From Sequoia sempervirens (lineage: Eukaryota; Streptophyta; Pinopsida; Cupressales; Cupressaceae), in contig VDFB02270651.1 in assembly GCA_007258455.2 (NCBI GenBank), positions 493,142,571 through 493,206,570 of the forward strand: a stretch of DNA of 64,000 nucleotides, given 5' to 3'. A model generated the notes under the pieces. It saw only the letters and a program-made list of their open reading frames with translations, was not told where the DNA came from and did not search any database. The position numbers and the translations under genes are program-made. The stretch's first letter is position 1, and each line of letters opens with the position of its first letter. Of the stretch, positions 12,290 through 23,845 are shown piece after piece.

Positions 12290-13000
12290 TGCTTCGTGTA
12301 GGCAATGTAGTTTGCTACCACTGGGCAACCCGCTCCGCAATTCTAGTGAGTCGGGCCTTTCGCCTTCTCCTCAAGGTCTCTAGGGTCATTCTAGCGCCAT
12401 TCCTCTCTAGAGCCGAAGTCTCAATCATCATCATCATCCCTTGCAACAATTTCTTTTGAGAGCCCTTTGTCCTCCATGAACCTCGTTGCCCAGCCTCGCA
12501 TAAGGTTGGTCACCAGCTTGGCTGCTCTGAGGAGGAAAGTAATGCTCTGTTCACACTCATCCCACAACTTTTTGAACTCTTTCGGATCAATGCTTCGGAT
12601 CAGGGGAATTTCATGACCTCCCTTCCACGCATTTGCATCATGTAATAGTTATGCAGCATTGGGATTTGCTTGTTCTCGTCCACATTGCTCCACAGGGATC
12701 AATGCATTGACCTGTTTGCATCCCAGCTTGTTCTCGTCCACATTGTCCAAGGTTGCATTGATGTCTCCCAGCCACGCGTGGATGAAGACCATCTATGACA
12801 GCTTCTTCCCAACTTCCTTTGAAACACCCATGTGTAGGAGAACAGCCAGGAACATAGTTGAGATCTCTGAATTTGACCTAAACCTGTGTTATGCTCTCAA
12901 GAATTTTGGTCCTACAACCTTTTTGGTTGCCGAGAGAACCAATGGATGAGAGGAGGCCAACAATCCCTGCAGCCTCTTATTCGTCACTTCGCCTCAAAAG
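12290..13000 (-). pseudogene. Post-RNase H coding remnant (candidate ORF3) of the LINE
   Basis: The minus strand keeps long protein-like frames downstream of ORF2, where a 3' untranslated region would be expected. Recognisable blocks include STMFLAVLLHMGVSKEVGKK, then IRSIDPKEFKKLWDECEQSI with FLLRAAKLVTNLMRGWATRF, an acidic run (DDDDD) and, in another frame, ETLRRRRKARLTRIAERVAQ. A few stops and at least one frame change are present. The FKKLWDEC helix and the basic end resemble, in order and character, DFKSLCDEILVALEARV and ERHRNRKIEVANTL of the third ORF in the LINE at 54-61 kb. I do not recognise the family. Homology between the two is an inference from short blocks. Confidence 0.45.
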
Positions 13001-13457
13001 GATTGTTGTTATTTTGACATATCCAGGGCTAGCAAAGTCTCCATTGTGCTACCATAACCCAGCTGCACTGCTTCTCTAAAAATTACTAATGCTCTCTAAT
13101 TCTGAAAAACCACTGATGTGATTGAACAAATTTACACCAGCCAAGGTCTTTTAAGAATGAAGGCCTTACTTCCTCATAATTATCTTTTCTATGTTCGTGC
13201 CCTTTGGAGCGTGTTTGCTTGCCACCACCTTGCTGGTGGTACTTAGTGAAATTAATGCATGGTAATATGAGATTTTCCCATCCTTTCCTTTTCCTTAGAA
13301 CTTGTTTGATTTGCTTGCTCGAGTTACCTTCTATTGATGACCCCTATCTTGTCAAATAAATCTCTGGATTTTGTCCTTGATACCATGTGTTATTCTTTCG
13401 CCGCCAATTGAAGTGTCAATGATTGAAATTTCCTTCGGTGTTGGCTCTCGGTTTTGC

Positions 13458-16400
13458 CTACATGGAATTCTCTGATGCCTTTTTTGCCAAGTCATCCGCC
13501 TTGTCATTTCCTTCTCGATAAATATGGCTAATTTTGAAGGCCTCAAACTTGTCCGCCAATTGCTTGGCACTCTGCAACAGATGATTGAGTTTCCAGTTTG
13601 GAGTGGTGCCTCTCCTAATGACATTGATTGTGATCATCGAGTCTCCTTCCAAATGAATTTGTTTCACTCCCAGATTGAGCCCCAACTGTAGACCTATGGC
13701 TGCTACTTAACTTAGCTTCATTGTTCGAGCAAATGCCTTAGAGGTGTGGAATTTTTTGCTATGATCTTTCCCTATGCATCCCTTGCAATGCAACCAACAC
13801 CACCTGGGCCTAGGTTGTCGCAAGCTACCCCATCAAAATTCATCTTAGTCCATCCTGGTTTTGGTGCCTTCCATGCTACTTCCACTCTCTTTGCCTTAGT
13901 TGACTAAGTTGATCCATTCCCACTCAATAGTGGAGGTTTGAGGCCAATAATTTTTTTGGTTGGGAAATCATCCTAGTTTGTGAAAGTTTCTCGTTTGCCT
14001 ACTCTACTCTGAGCATCCTTGTTTACCAACTCTACTATGGCTCTTTCAATTTTGTCCCAAATTCTATCTTTATTCATCTCTTTCCCTTGAAAAATTCTCT
14101 TGTTTCGCTCCTTCCATAGCTCCCATATCACAATGGATGGGGTTATCTGCCATATGCCCCCAAAAATAGATTTATTACCCTTTTGGGGCTACATTTTGAA
14201 CCAGGATGCAAGATTTATTGGCATGGGGCATAGCAAGTTTAGCTTGTTTCTCACTATGTTCCAACAATCATTTGCATAGGGACATGTCACGAGAAGATTG
14301 TCTGTTGATTCCTCATTCTCTTTGCATAGAGAACATCTTCCTGGGCCTTGTACTCCAAAGGTGGTTAACCCATCCTTCGTGAGGATTCTTCTCTGAATTG
14401 CCATCCAAGCAAAAACTCTAGCCTTGGGCAGGCATTTCCTGCCCCAAAACAATTTGCATGGCTAGTCTTGTTGAGCCATCACCATCTCCTTAATCTTGTA
14501 TCCAAGCTTCACCTTGTATGTGCCTATTGCAGACCCACACCATCGGATCATGTCTTGGTCAATGGATGGGACAAAATACATGTCTTTGAGGATCTTTGCC
14601 AATGCATCTTTTTGAGCTTGAGGAGCATTGAGAGTTTGGAGATCATTCCAGCTCTAGCTGTAGGTTCCTTGGTTGTCATTCCTCCTACCATAGTTGGCCA
14701 CCTTATCCCCCCAGAGCCTTGTTGTTTCCTCTTTGATTTCATCCAAGCCCAAAGTATTGTTGATGGTTGGTTTTCCACACCAAGAATCATTCCAGAAGGA
14801 TGCACTATTCCCATTTCTAACTTCCCAAGTTACATGTTTTGCTATTATATCCCTACAGTCTAGTATAAAATTCCAGATTGTTGATCCTCTCAGGGGGTTA
14901 ATTGTAGTGAGAATTCTAGTTGGATCATCTGAGTCTAGATACTTTCTCCTTATGATTCTTACCCACTTTTTCTCACCTTTTGTGTGAATGTCCCATACCA
15001 ATTTGGCCACTATGGCCTGATTCGTTATGGACAGTTATTTGATCCCTGCTCCACCAGTGTCCTTGGGTTTGCACACCTTATCCCAGGCCAATAAAGAAAA
15101 TTTATTTTGATCCCCTGTTCCACTCCAAAAGAATTTCCTGAAAATTTGGGTGAGGGCCTCTTCCACTGTTTTGGGTAATTTTAAGCATGACATTGAGTAC
15201 ACCGAAATGGCTGACAAAACTAATTTGACCATTAGTAATCTTCCTGCTGAGGACAACCACTTCTCTTTCCAAGTTCCCAGCCTATTCTTGTAGCTATTAA
15301 CTAGATTCTCCCAATAGCACTTTTTGTCGATACCTGCAAATAGGGGCATCCCCAAGAAGCGACTTGGCAGTGTTGCTACTCTCAAATTCAAGATCTTGGC
15401 TAATTTTCTCTATAGGCTTGGTTGAATGTTAAAAAAAAATACCTCTAATTTTCCCCAATTGATGTTATGCCCTGAAGCCCTGCAGTAGTCATCTAAAAAG
15501 CTTTTGATCACTCTTGCTTCACTCCTATTGGCCTCTACCATCAGAACTATGTCATTTGCAAATTGGAGATGTGTTGAGGGTTCCAATCCATTTGCCACAT
15601 GAACACCTTTCCACTTTCCTTCCCTTCTCAATCTTTGAATCCCTCTACCAAGCACCTTTGCCATGATTATGAACAAGAATGGGGATAGGGGATCACCTTG
15701 TCTTAACCCCCTTGTGGAGGGGAAGAAGCCATGAGTAGAACCATTCACTAGTACTGAGAATTTAGTTGTGGAGATGCAACTTTTAACCCACTTGATCCAG
15801 TTCTCTCCAAATCCAAATTTCCTCAACACCTCCAAGAGAAATTGTCTGTCTACCATGTCGTATACTTTGAGGATATCTAGTTTTAGAATCATGCAGGCCT
15901 CTTTATTTTTTGACTAAATGTATAGTTTCATGAGCAGTGATTGTTCCTTCCACTATTCACTGCCCTGGAGCAAAGCCACTTTGTTCTTCTGATATCACCT
16001 CGTTCAATACTTCCTTGAGCCTATTTGTTATTATTTTGGTGACCACCTTGTACACTATGTTACATAATGCGATTGGACTGAAATCACTCATTGTCTATGG
16101 ATCATTTTTCTTGGGAATTAAAGCCAAAAAAGTGTGATTCACTGCCCCCATCATTGTCATTCTTCTTCTTGATTCCTCCATTGCCGCCCCTAGATCTTTC
16201 CCAACTGTGTCCCAAAATATTTGGAAGAAGTCGGCTGGGAATCCATCAGAGCCTAGGGCCTTGTCAGGGTTCATCTAGAAGACTACTTTCCTGACCTCTT
16301 CCAAGGAGATCTTTTGATACAGGTGCATATTTTGTTCCTCTTTTATGATTGAGGTAATTGCACTCAGCAGATTATGATGCCCTGTTTTCTTGGATTTCCT

Positions 16401-16600
16401 TGTTTATAATTTCTTCAAAGAATTTGACCACCTCCTTGTTAACCTCCTCAATAGACTGTACTATTTCTCCATTTTCCTTCTTGATCTCTGCAATCTTGTT
16501 CCTATTTCTACTGGAGATTGTTGATTTGTGGAAGAACTTGGTGTTTTTGTCACCCTCTTTTAACCATGTTTCCCTTGACTTCTGTCGCCAATAATACTCT
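13458..16600 (-). pseudogene. LINE ORF2, 3' half: reverse transcriptase, zinc-binding, RNase H
   Basis: This is the continuation of ORF2 beyond the nested copia element. From the junction at 16600 the frame gives WLKEGDKNTKFFH, the usual LINE linker. The reverse transcriptase palm follows at 15892-15410, with LRQGDPLSPFLF and a changed catalytic box FAND in place of (F/Y)xDD. The thumb/connection region lies at 15391-14654, and the zf-RVT domain at 14452-14189 (CSLCKENEES...CPYANDCW, with the usual His replaced by Asn). An RNase H domain ends at 13458: NFDGVA, then HLEGDS, then IYREGNDKADDLAKKA. ORF2 protein would nick target DNA and copy the LINE RNA in the nucleus. The FAND change, several stops and frameshifts make this copy dead. 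Confidence 0.9.
16596..16600 (+). repeat. Left target-site duplication (ACTCT) of the nested copia element
   Basis: actct here is repeated exactly at 23846-23850. Removing the element and one copy rejoins the LINE ORF2 frame, which supports the boundaries. Confidence 0.93.
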
Positions 16601-17704
16601 TGTTCGAAAGAGACACTGCAAATGCTTTTTGGTGTTGTCATTGATGGCAACCCTAGTCGATGATTGGATCCGCATGTCATCATTTTCTCATACCAGCAAA
16701 CAAATTGAAGACAATCAAGGAAGAATAGTGCGTCCAACAATTTTGTGTTTATCAACTCATGTGCAGATTTTTTGTTGTTATTTTGAGTTGTGGATCTCAT
16801 GGGAGGTTGATCAATGCATGTCTTGTGTTATCCAAAAATCTCAGTGCCTCGTATCAAGTTGTGTGCAAGTATGGAGATCCGGTTGGATATATTTTTGTTC
16901 ATCTGTGTTTGGAGGCCGACCCAGTTGATATAACGTGTCACAAATATTCAAGGAGTGTTTACTCAAATGTTTTTGTGTTTGTGCATTTTGATTTTGGTAT
17001 GAGCTAAGTTGTGGCTGACCGTTGTGGATGTGCATTGAATATTATTCATGATTTGAGCCGACAGTTGCAAATGCTTTTCTATTTTGTTGGAGCCGACTTG
17101 TAGCGATTAAATCTTTAGTCATGGATATATATGTGATCGATTATATCATTTTGGTATGTATGTAAGATGTGGCGATGTGTGTTGTGAACATTAGAAGGGT
17201 GATTGAGCGATTATGCACAGTTTCACATGTGCATTAAATATTTTGTGGTGCGAGTCAGAGTAGAGCAAAGCAGAAGTGTAGAATCGGTCTGAAGGATAGA
17301 AGATCAACTACTGAGCCTAACTAAAATTGTAATCAAGCATTTATAGATGTTATTATCTCAGTTAATTCTCTTGGATCTAATCCAAAACTTTGTAAGGCAG
17401 TGTACCTTTCTATTTTGAGCAGTGAGCTCTAGGCAGTGTGCCTGAATGCAAGTGCATTCCCATATTGTAATCTTTATTTTGGGTATACTCAAATCATATT
17501 GTGGATTGGCCATCCACCGTGGTTTTTCCCCTAACAGGGTTTCCACGTAAAAGTCTTTGTGTTATGGTGTTGTGGTTGTTTGCTTTCTATTTTTGCATAT
17601 TTCTTTTGGTTGAATGTTCTAAGTGGATTAAAGATCAAAATAATAAAGTTAATTTTTGTAGAACACTGATTCACCCCCCCTCTCAATGTTGCTTGTTTCC
17701 AACA
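16601..17704 (+). repeat. 5' LTR of the nested copia element
   Basis: This 1104-bp repeat begins TGTTCGAAAG and ends CCAACA. It aligns throughout to 22735-23845. The right end, just before the primer site, carries the block 'gattcaccccccc', whose reverse complement also opens the minus-oriented LTRs at 43581 and 61443, placing all three in one LTR superfamily. Confidence 0.92.
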
Positions 17705-17706
17705 AT

Positions 17707-17720
17707 TGGTATTAGAGCCA
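17707..17720 (+). other. Primer-binding site (initiator tRNA-Met type)
   Basis: tggtattagagcca lies two bases after the 5' LTR. The standard copia site is tggtatcagagcc, complementary to the 3' end of initiator tRNA-Met; one C-to-T difference is visible. Confidence 0.88.
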
Positions 17721-17771
17721 GTTCCTTGAAAGAAGTCTAACAGCTTGGGGAGATCTTGGAAAGTGTTTTCA

Positions 17772-18925
17772 ATGGATACAAGCAGTCTTCAACAACTACT
17801 TTTGGTGGCCCTGGATGATCTTGACCAATCAAAATTTGAGAACAAGGAACTACCATAAAATCTTGAGAATGCAGAGAAATTCATTTAGTCATTGAAAGAA
17901 AAAATCAATGAATCAAGGGAGAAAAGAAAGGAATTATGTGATCAGCTTAAGCAGTAGAGTAGAAGCATGGAAGATGAAGAACTAAGTCATGCCTTGAAAG
18001 AGAAAATAGAAGAATGTGAAAAGTTCTCCAGAGAAAATGCTGCCTTGAAGTGTGAGATGGAATCTATCATGATAAGAATGACCAAGGAGATTGAAGGTAG
18101 AAAGAAGAATGAAGAAAAGCTTGCTCAATCCTTGAAAGACAAATCTGATGTATGTAGCCAGTTGGACAATGAATTAGAATAATCTAAAAATAATGAGGAA
18201 GTGCTTGAAAAATAGCTTGATGATCTCAAAAATGAACTTACTGCTGTAAATGAGTACAAGGAGAAATTCAAAGCTAAGCTTGATGAATTGATTAAAGGTC
18301 AGAGGACTGATGGTGACAAGTGAGGACTTGGTTATGAAGAAGGAGAAATTTCCAAATCCCGACAGAGGAGATCCAGGCAAGGAAATTAGATGAATGGAGC
18401 TAGAAGAGATCTGATAAGACAACCAAATGCTCAGAGATTTAATGGTTATTCTTTTATTTTCAATAAGTTTGGTCATATGGCTTCTCAGTGTAGAAGCATG
18501 ATGAATCCAAGAGGACCATCACTCTCAGGTCAGTGCTTCAATTGTAATAAGTTTGGTCATAAGTCAAATAAATGCAGAAATGTGATGAACAACCTTCATA
18601 GAGATGTTAGATGCTATGCACACAATAGACTTGGGCATATTGCTAATCAATGCAAATCAAGGAAAAATTAGTGGAATAGCAGGTTCGGACAGAGAAATGT
18701 TGTGTGTTACAACTGCAACAAATTTGGCCACACAGCTAGATTTTGTTGGAGCAGAAGAGGTCTGGTAAATCAAAACATACAATAGGATGTTAAGGGAAAA
18801 GGTAAGGTCACTACTGATGTGATCAGGAGGAAAATGCAAAAGAAATGGGTGAAGAAGAATCCCTTTGTTGAAGAAAATGTGACAGCACCAAAATATGCTT
18901 CTGGTAATTCCTCTGGGAATTAGTC
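17772..18925 (+). pseudogene. Copia (Sirevirus-like) gag remnant with four zinc-knuckle units
   Basis: The ATG at 17772 starts a coiled-coil-rich frame (ESIMIRMTKEIEGRKKNEEK and similar) broken by several stops. It continues to QRTDGDK(stop)GLGYEEG, a signature found near the end of copia gag proteins. Four knuckle units follow. One is degenerate (FNKFGHMASQC, about 18460-18490), one intact (CFNCNKFGHKSNKC, 18534-18575), one altered (CYAHNRLGHIANQC, 18612-18653) and one intact (CYNCNKFGHTARFC, 18705-18746). The capsid (UBN2-like) domain expected before the coiled coil is missing, so gag is N-terminally deleted. Knuckles would bind the element's RNA. Most in-frame stops are TAG. Confidence 0.85.
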
Positions 18926-19345
18926 TTAGGCCTTTGGGCTAGGGGGGCTGTTAAGAAAATCTCTTAACCTCTTACCGGTAACTGACACTGAAATGTGGAT
19001 AAGTTTAGTAAGAGCTCAAATTCTTTTAAGATGTTGTTCAATCAATTGGAGAAAGTGTTTCATAGTGTTTGATATCCGCAGAAGAATTATCTATCACTAT
19101 GCATGGAAATAGGGTAACCAGATGAGTTAGGGTAAATGCATTTATTGTGACAAAAAAGGTTAGGTGTGCAAATGATAAAAGGTCACTTTATCCTTCATTT
19201 GTCACTTTGCATTTTTTGGAGAGCCCTGGAGTGAACTTTGCTGAGTTGCAGCGAGATTCAAGTGTGAAGAAGATTCAATGATCAAACTTCGATCCGATGA
19301 AAAGGTATTTATCGAAAAAACCTATGAATTTGTGAATTTGAAAAA

Positions 19346-22300
19346 ATGGCCACTCCATTGGTAGTAGAAGTCAAGAAAAGGCCCCATCCGAAGTTCAAGT
19401 GGCATCCTTTTAAGTCTGTTGAGATTGAGCCCCTCGGTGCGTTTTCGTCTGTACCGTATGGTGTCTTGCATACTGAAGACATTAGGGCTTACATTCATGC
19501 TAACATTGAAGAGTTAGGAAGCTCACAATTGCTAAATTTGTATTCCAACCATATAATTGGAGAGGACTTCACTATTAAGCTGGAATACAAAACCCTAGAA
19601 GAGAAGAAGTTCACACAGATGGTGAAATTCCCCATATTTGAGGAAAGTGAATGGGTAAGATATATTTTGAGTCGAGTTCATTCCGAGTTCATGTGGTTGA
19701 ATATACCTTTCAAGATTACGAAAGAGGCTATAAGCGCAGTCACAGGTCTAAATTCCTTCGGTGGACTGCCAATCTTGAAATATGTAAAGAATTAGACAGT
19801 TACTGATGCAACAGGTGCACAATTTGATAGGAGGGCAATGACAATCAAAGACATTATTGAAGTGGATGCAAAATTTGCATTAATGGTCATTGGCTACAAG
19901 GTTTACCACTCCAACCAGGATAATTCAGTATCTGGTACTACCATTTATGCAGCCTATCAGATGGCAAAAGAAAATGTAGATTATGACCTATGTGAACTAC
20001 TAAGAAGTCGGCTGATGGAGAATCTGGGTAAGATTAAGAAAGACAAAAAGAATAATTTTAAATATGGTAATTTGTTGTTGTGTCTGTTCTTTTATTTCAC
20101 GAGTGAGGTTCTGGGTGTTGGGAAAGTTCATTGGCAAAGTAATCGACTTGTAGCTATTCAAATAAGAGATATATTGTATGGAACTGGTGATAGACAGACT
20201 AGAACAACTACCCTCTAGAGGTACTTCAAAAAATTTCAGAGTATGATGCATGCTAGAGAAAGAATTCCTACTTTAATTGTAGAGAAGTACAAAGATACAA
20301 TCTGTTTCATGGTGGATATTGACCAATGCCTAATGGAAGTTGTTGATCCTAGAATAGTATGGATTATGCATATGGGATATGATGTCAAGGAGAACATCTT
20401 GGAGATGTATGCAAAACATTTGTTGAGAAAACCTCAAGATCCGGAAGAAGAGAGGTTTGGAACCTATGCTGAAAAGAATATGCAGGTGTATGAGGAGTTG
20501 AAGAAGCCTAAGCTTATCAGAAGAGTAATAAAAAAAGTGGAAGTCATTGCAAAAAGTTTGGGTATACCTGCAAAAGCATTGAAAGAAGCTAGAAGGAAGA
20601 GAGATGAAGCTGAAGCAGGAGAAAAACCAACAAAAACCAAATCTGCTACTCTGGGAGCATCCTTTGCCCGCACTAGATCAACAAGGAGTTCTCCATCCCC
20701 ATCCACTCCTGTAGCCAAGTCAGTTCCTATGCAAATTGAAGACAAGGCTTCTGGTAAGAGGAAGAAGAACAAGAGCACAAGAACCTATGAAGCCATCTCA
20801 GAAGATGAGGAGACTGAGACAGATGAAGGTGTGAAAGAAATAAAGATTACCAGAACTGAGGCTATAAAGATAACCAAGAGCAAATCCTCCGGTGAAGAGG
20901 AAAAGGCAAAGAAGACAAAAACTGACAAACCAGGTATGTCATTTGAAGAAGTTGAGAATGTTGTTGTCAAGGATGGAAACCTTCAAACCCTCTACAAATG
21001 GTATGAAAATTTTGATGAATCAGGACAAAGAATTCTTGAGGAGGCAACAATAAAACATATGGATATTTTCAATAAAGTTCTTGTTGAAATTCTGTTTGGC
21101 TTACCTAAGAGTTTGTATGAGGTTTTGGAAATGAGAAGAGTAGTTGCCAGGACAGAAGAAGAGCATATGAGAAAGAGAATTCTTGCAGACTTATGTCTTG
21201 AAATGTCTATTGAGGAGATGAAATCACTCCTGAACAAGGCCAAGAAGGAATTTAAAAGAAAAACAAGGGCGAACAAACTAATGATTGGTGAAACTAGTGT
21301 TGTTGATGAAACCAAGAAAATCCTAGAAGCATTTCTGTCAAGGAACAAGGTTAATATTGAGGAAGTGAATGTTGAAGATCCGGTACATGAGGAGGTGAAT
21401 GTAGGTACTGAGGATAATTAGATTCCTCCTGATGTGGGTAATACAGAAGTACCTATGGAGACTGAAGCTCCTAAGGTTGTTTTACCTGAAGGAAAGGAGA
21501 TGCCAAATGAAGAAGTTGAAACTCCCAAAGGCAATCAAGAAAAAGTTACTAAAGAACCAAGAGTTGGAGAAGAAAAGGTTCAAGTTAAGGAAATTCCAGT
21601 GGATGCAAGAGACTGTCGAGGCAGTGAAGAAATTTCTGGTAAATCAACAAGAATAATTTTATCCTGAATTGGTTGAAGGTCTAATCAATCTATCCACCTT
21701 GTCTCCAATTCAAAAAATGAAAGTTGCATCTTTTGCCTAGGCAAAGGCCATAGAAGAATTGATGAAGTCCCACATTGAGGACAATGAACTTTTGGGTCTT
21801 GCATTTGGAGTTCTGGAGAAAATTATGCCAACTCATGCTAAGGATCCATCAGGTTCCTCCTCCGGTGAACTGAAGAAGCTCATAAATTTTGTAAGTACTC
21901 ATTTCAAGTCTCTTGAGAGGTCAGCCATGGTTAAAGTGCAAAAAGAGTTTGATGGAAAAAGGTTTAGTAGGTTGAAAGAAATGATTGCAAATGATAAAGC
22001 TCTGTTAGCCACCTGTATGAAGAATATTCAAGATTCACTATCTGAAGGTGGAAAAGCCTATAAGTCATGTTTGGTTTTGTCCAAATTTACTAAAGTCAAT
22101 GAGAAGAAGGTGAAGGATCTCAAAAAACAATTGGCTATCATTTATGATGCTTTTGATCCATTAGCTGGTGATGCTGGTAAGCAAGAAGGTCAAGTAATAT
22201 CTTTGCTTGAAAAAATAAGGAGTTTGAAGCATGAAAATGGCAGGGTTGTAGGAAGAGCATGTGAACTCAGAGGACTAATTGGTCCAAAGATTGAAATAAT

Positions 22301-22352
22301 GGTGAGTGCTTTAAAGGAAGCCAAAGATGTTATGGCAGCTAGTGACCAATGA
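19346..22352 (+). pseudogene. Long accessory ORF of unknown function in place of copia pol
   Basis: The ATG at 19346 opens a frame that runs to about 21600 with only three stops (TAG at 19793, 20216, 21419). It then shifts by one frame and continues to the TGA after 22352, with a TAA (21654) and a TAG (about 21736). The ancestral product was roughly 1000 residues. Region 1 (about residues 1-290) looks globular: HPKFKWHPFKSVEIEPLG, SEFMWLNIPFKITKEAISAV, then a hydrophobic FKYGNLLLCLFFYF segment. Region 2 (about 390-530) is Ser/Thr/Lys/Glu-rich with a basic patch, GKRKKNKSTR, beside an acidic stretch. Region 3 is helical and charged (KRILADLCLEMSIEEMKSLL; KVNEKKVKDLKKQLAIIYD). No Asp-Ser-Gly protease, HHCC integrase or YxDD motif is seen. 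It could be a captured host gene, a Sirevirus envelope-like ORF, or a domain from another transposon. I do not recognise it. Confidence 0.7.
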
Positions 22353-22556
22353 ATCTTGAGTCTGGAGAAACTCAATATTATTTGGTTTGTGGTCAAATAA
22401 CAATTTTGGAGAGTCTCAAAAGGATTTGGGACACAAATTTAAGCGTGTTGAGGAGATATTTTGCAAATGTTTTCAAATTTGTGAAAGTCTCAAGATCATG
22501 CTTGTACAATTTGAAATTTTGACATTTTTTGGTTTCCCTAGTTTTTCCATTGATGT

Positions 22557-22734
22557 CAAAGGGGGAGTGTTGTACAGTGAAAAATGTATATCCATCTTAG
22601 GGGGAGTTGCATTTCGAAGCTGAGATTGAAGTTTCTTTTTGAAATTTTGAAGTGGCAGTGTAATTCATGTTGGTACTGATCCAACACTTAGTCATTTTTC
22701 ACTAAGTGTTGCCATCAATGCCAAAGGGGGAGAT
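22557..22734 (+). other. Three polypurine-tract-like boxes before the 3' LTR
   Basis: aaagggggag-type boxes occur at 22557-22569, 22596-22606 and 22723-22734; the last abuts the LTR and is the functional candidate. Repeated purine tracts upstream of the 3' LTR have been described as a Sirevirus trait. Confidence 0.75.
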
Positions 22735-23845
22735 TGTTGGCAAGAGACACTACAAATTCTTTTTGGTGTTGTCATTGATGGCAACCCTAGTCGGTGATTG
22801 GATCCACACGTCATCATTTGCTCATATCGACAAATAGATTGAAGACAATCAAGGAAGAACAGTGCATCCGACAGTTTTGTGTTCATCAACTCATGTCTAG
22901 ATTTTCTATTGTTATTTTGAGTTGTGGATCTCGTGGGAGGTTGATCAATGCATGTCTTGTGTTATTTGAAAATCTCAGTGCCTCATATCAAGTTGTGTGA
23001 AAGTATGGATATCCGGTTGGATATCTTTCTGTTCATCTGGGTTTGGAGGCCGACCCAGTTGATATAACGTGTTGTGGATATTCAAGGAGTGTTTACTAAA
23101 ATGTTTTTGTGTTTGTGCATTTTGATTTTGGTCTGAGCTAAGTTGTGGCCAACCGTTGTGGATGCGCATTGAATATTATTCATGATTTGAGTTGACAATT
23201 GCAAATGTTTTTTTATTTTGTTGGAGCTGACTTGTAGCAATTAAATCTTTAGTCACAGATATATATATATATAAGTGATAAATTATATCATTTTGGTATG
23301 TATGTAAGATTTGTCGATGTGTGTTGCAAACATTAGAAGGGTGATTGAGAGATTATGCACAGTTTCACTTGTGCATTAAATATTTTGTGGTGCGAGTCAG
23401 AGCATAGCAGAGCAAAAGTGCAGAATTAGTCTGAAGGATAGAAGATCGACTACTGAGCCTAACCAAAACTGTAATCAAGCATTTGTAGACATTATTTTCT
23501 CAGTTCATTCTCTTGGATCTAATCCAAAACTTTGTAAGGTAGTGTGCCTTTCCATTTTGAGCAGTGAGCTCTAGGTAGTGTGCTTAAATGCAAGTGCATT
23601 CCCATATTGTAATCTTTCTTTTGGGTATACTCAACTCATATTGTGGATTGGCCATCCACTATGGTTTTTCCCCTAACAGGGTTTCCACATAAAATCTCTG
23701 TGTTATGGTGTCATGGTTGTTTGCTTTCTGTTTCTGCATATTTCTTTTGGTTGAATGTTCTAAGTAGATTAAAGATCAAAATAATAAAATTAAATTTTGT
23801 AGAACACTGATTCACCCCCCCTCTCAGTGTTGCTTGTTTCCAACA
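22735..23845 (+). repeat. 3' LTR of the nested copia element
   Basis: This 1111-bp repeat begins TGTTGGCAAG and ends CCAACA, followed by the ACTCT duplication at 23846-23850. It differs from the 5' copy mainly by transitions, and has a short (ta) run near 23261-23272. Confidence 0.92.

Larger units (their letters stand above)
16601..23845 (+). mobile_element. Ty1/copia, Sirevirus-like, non-autonomous element with a long accessory ORF
   Basis: Two LTRs (16601-17704, 22735-23845) with TGTT...CCAACA ends and an exact 5-bp duplication bound a 5.0 kb interior. The order is an initiator-tRNA-Met-type primer site, a gag remnant with zinc knuckles, a purine box (18941-18949), then a roughly 1000-codon ORF of unknown function and three polypurine-like boxes. 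No protease, integrase, reverse transcriptase or RNase H is present. Gag zinc knuckles and repeated purine tracts point to the Sirevirus branch of copia. The LTRs differ at about 18 of the first 160 positions, so the insertion is old. Confidence 0.92.

Noticed and set aside
17707..17720. tRNA-like sequence
   Set aside because: It is only the short primer-binding complement to initiator tRNA-Met, not a tRNA gene.
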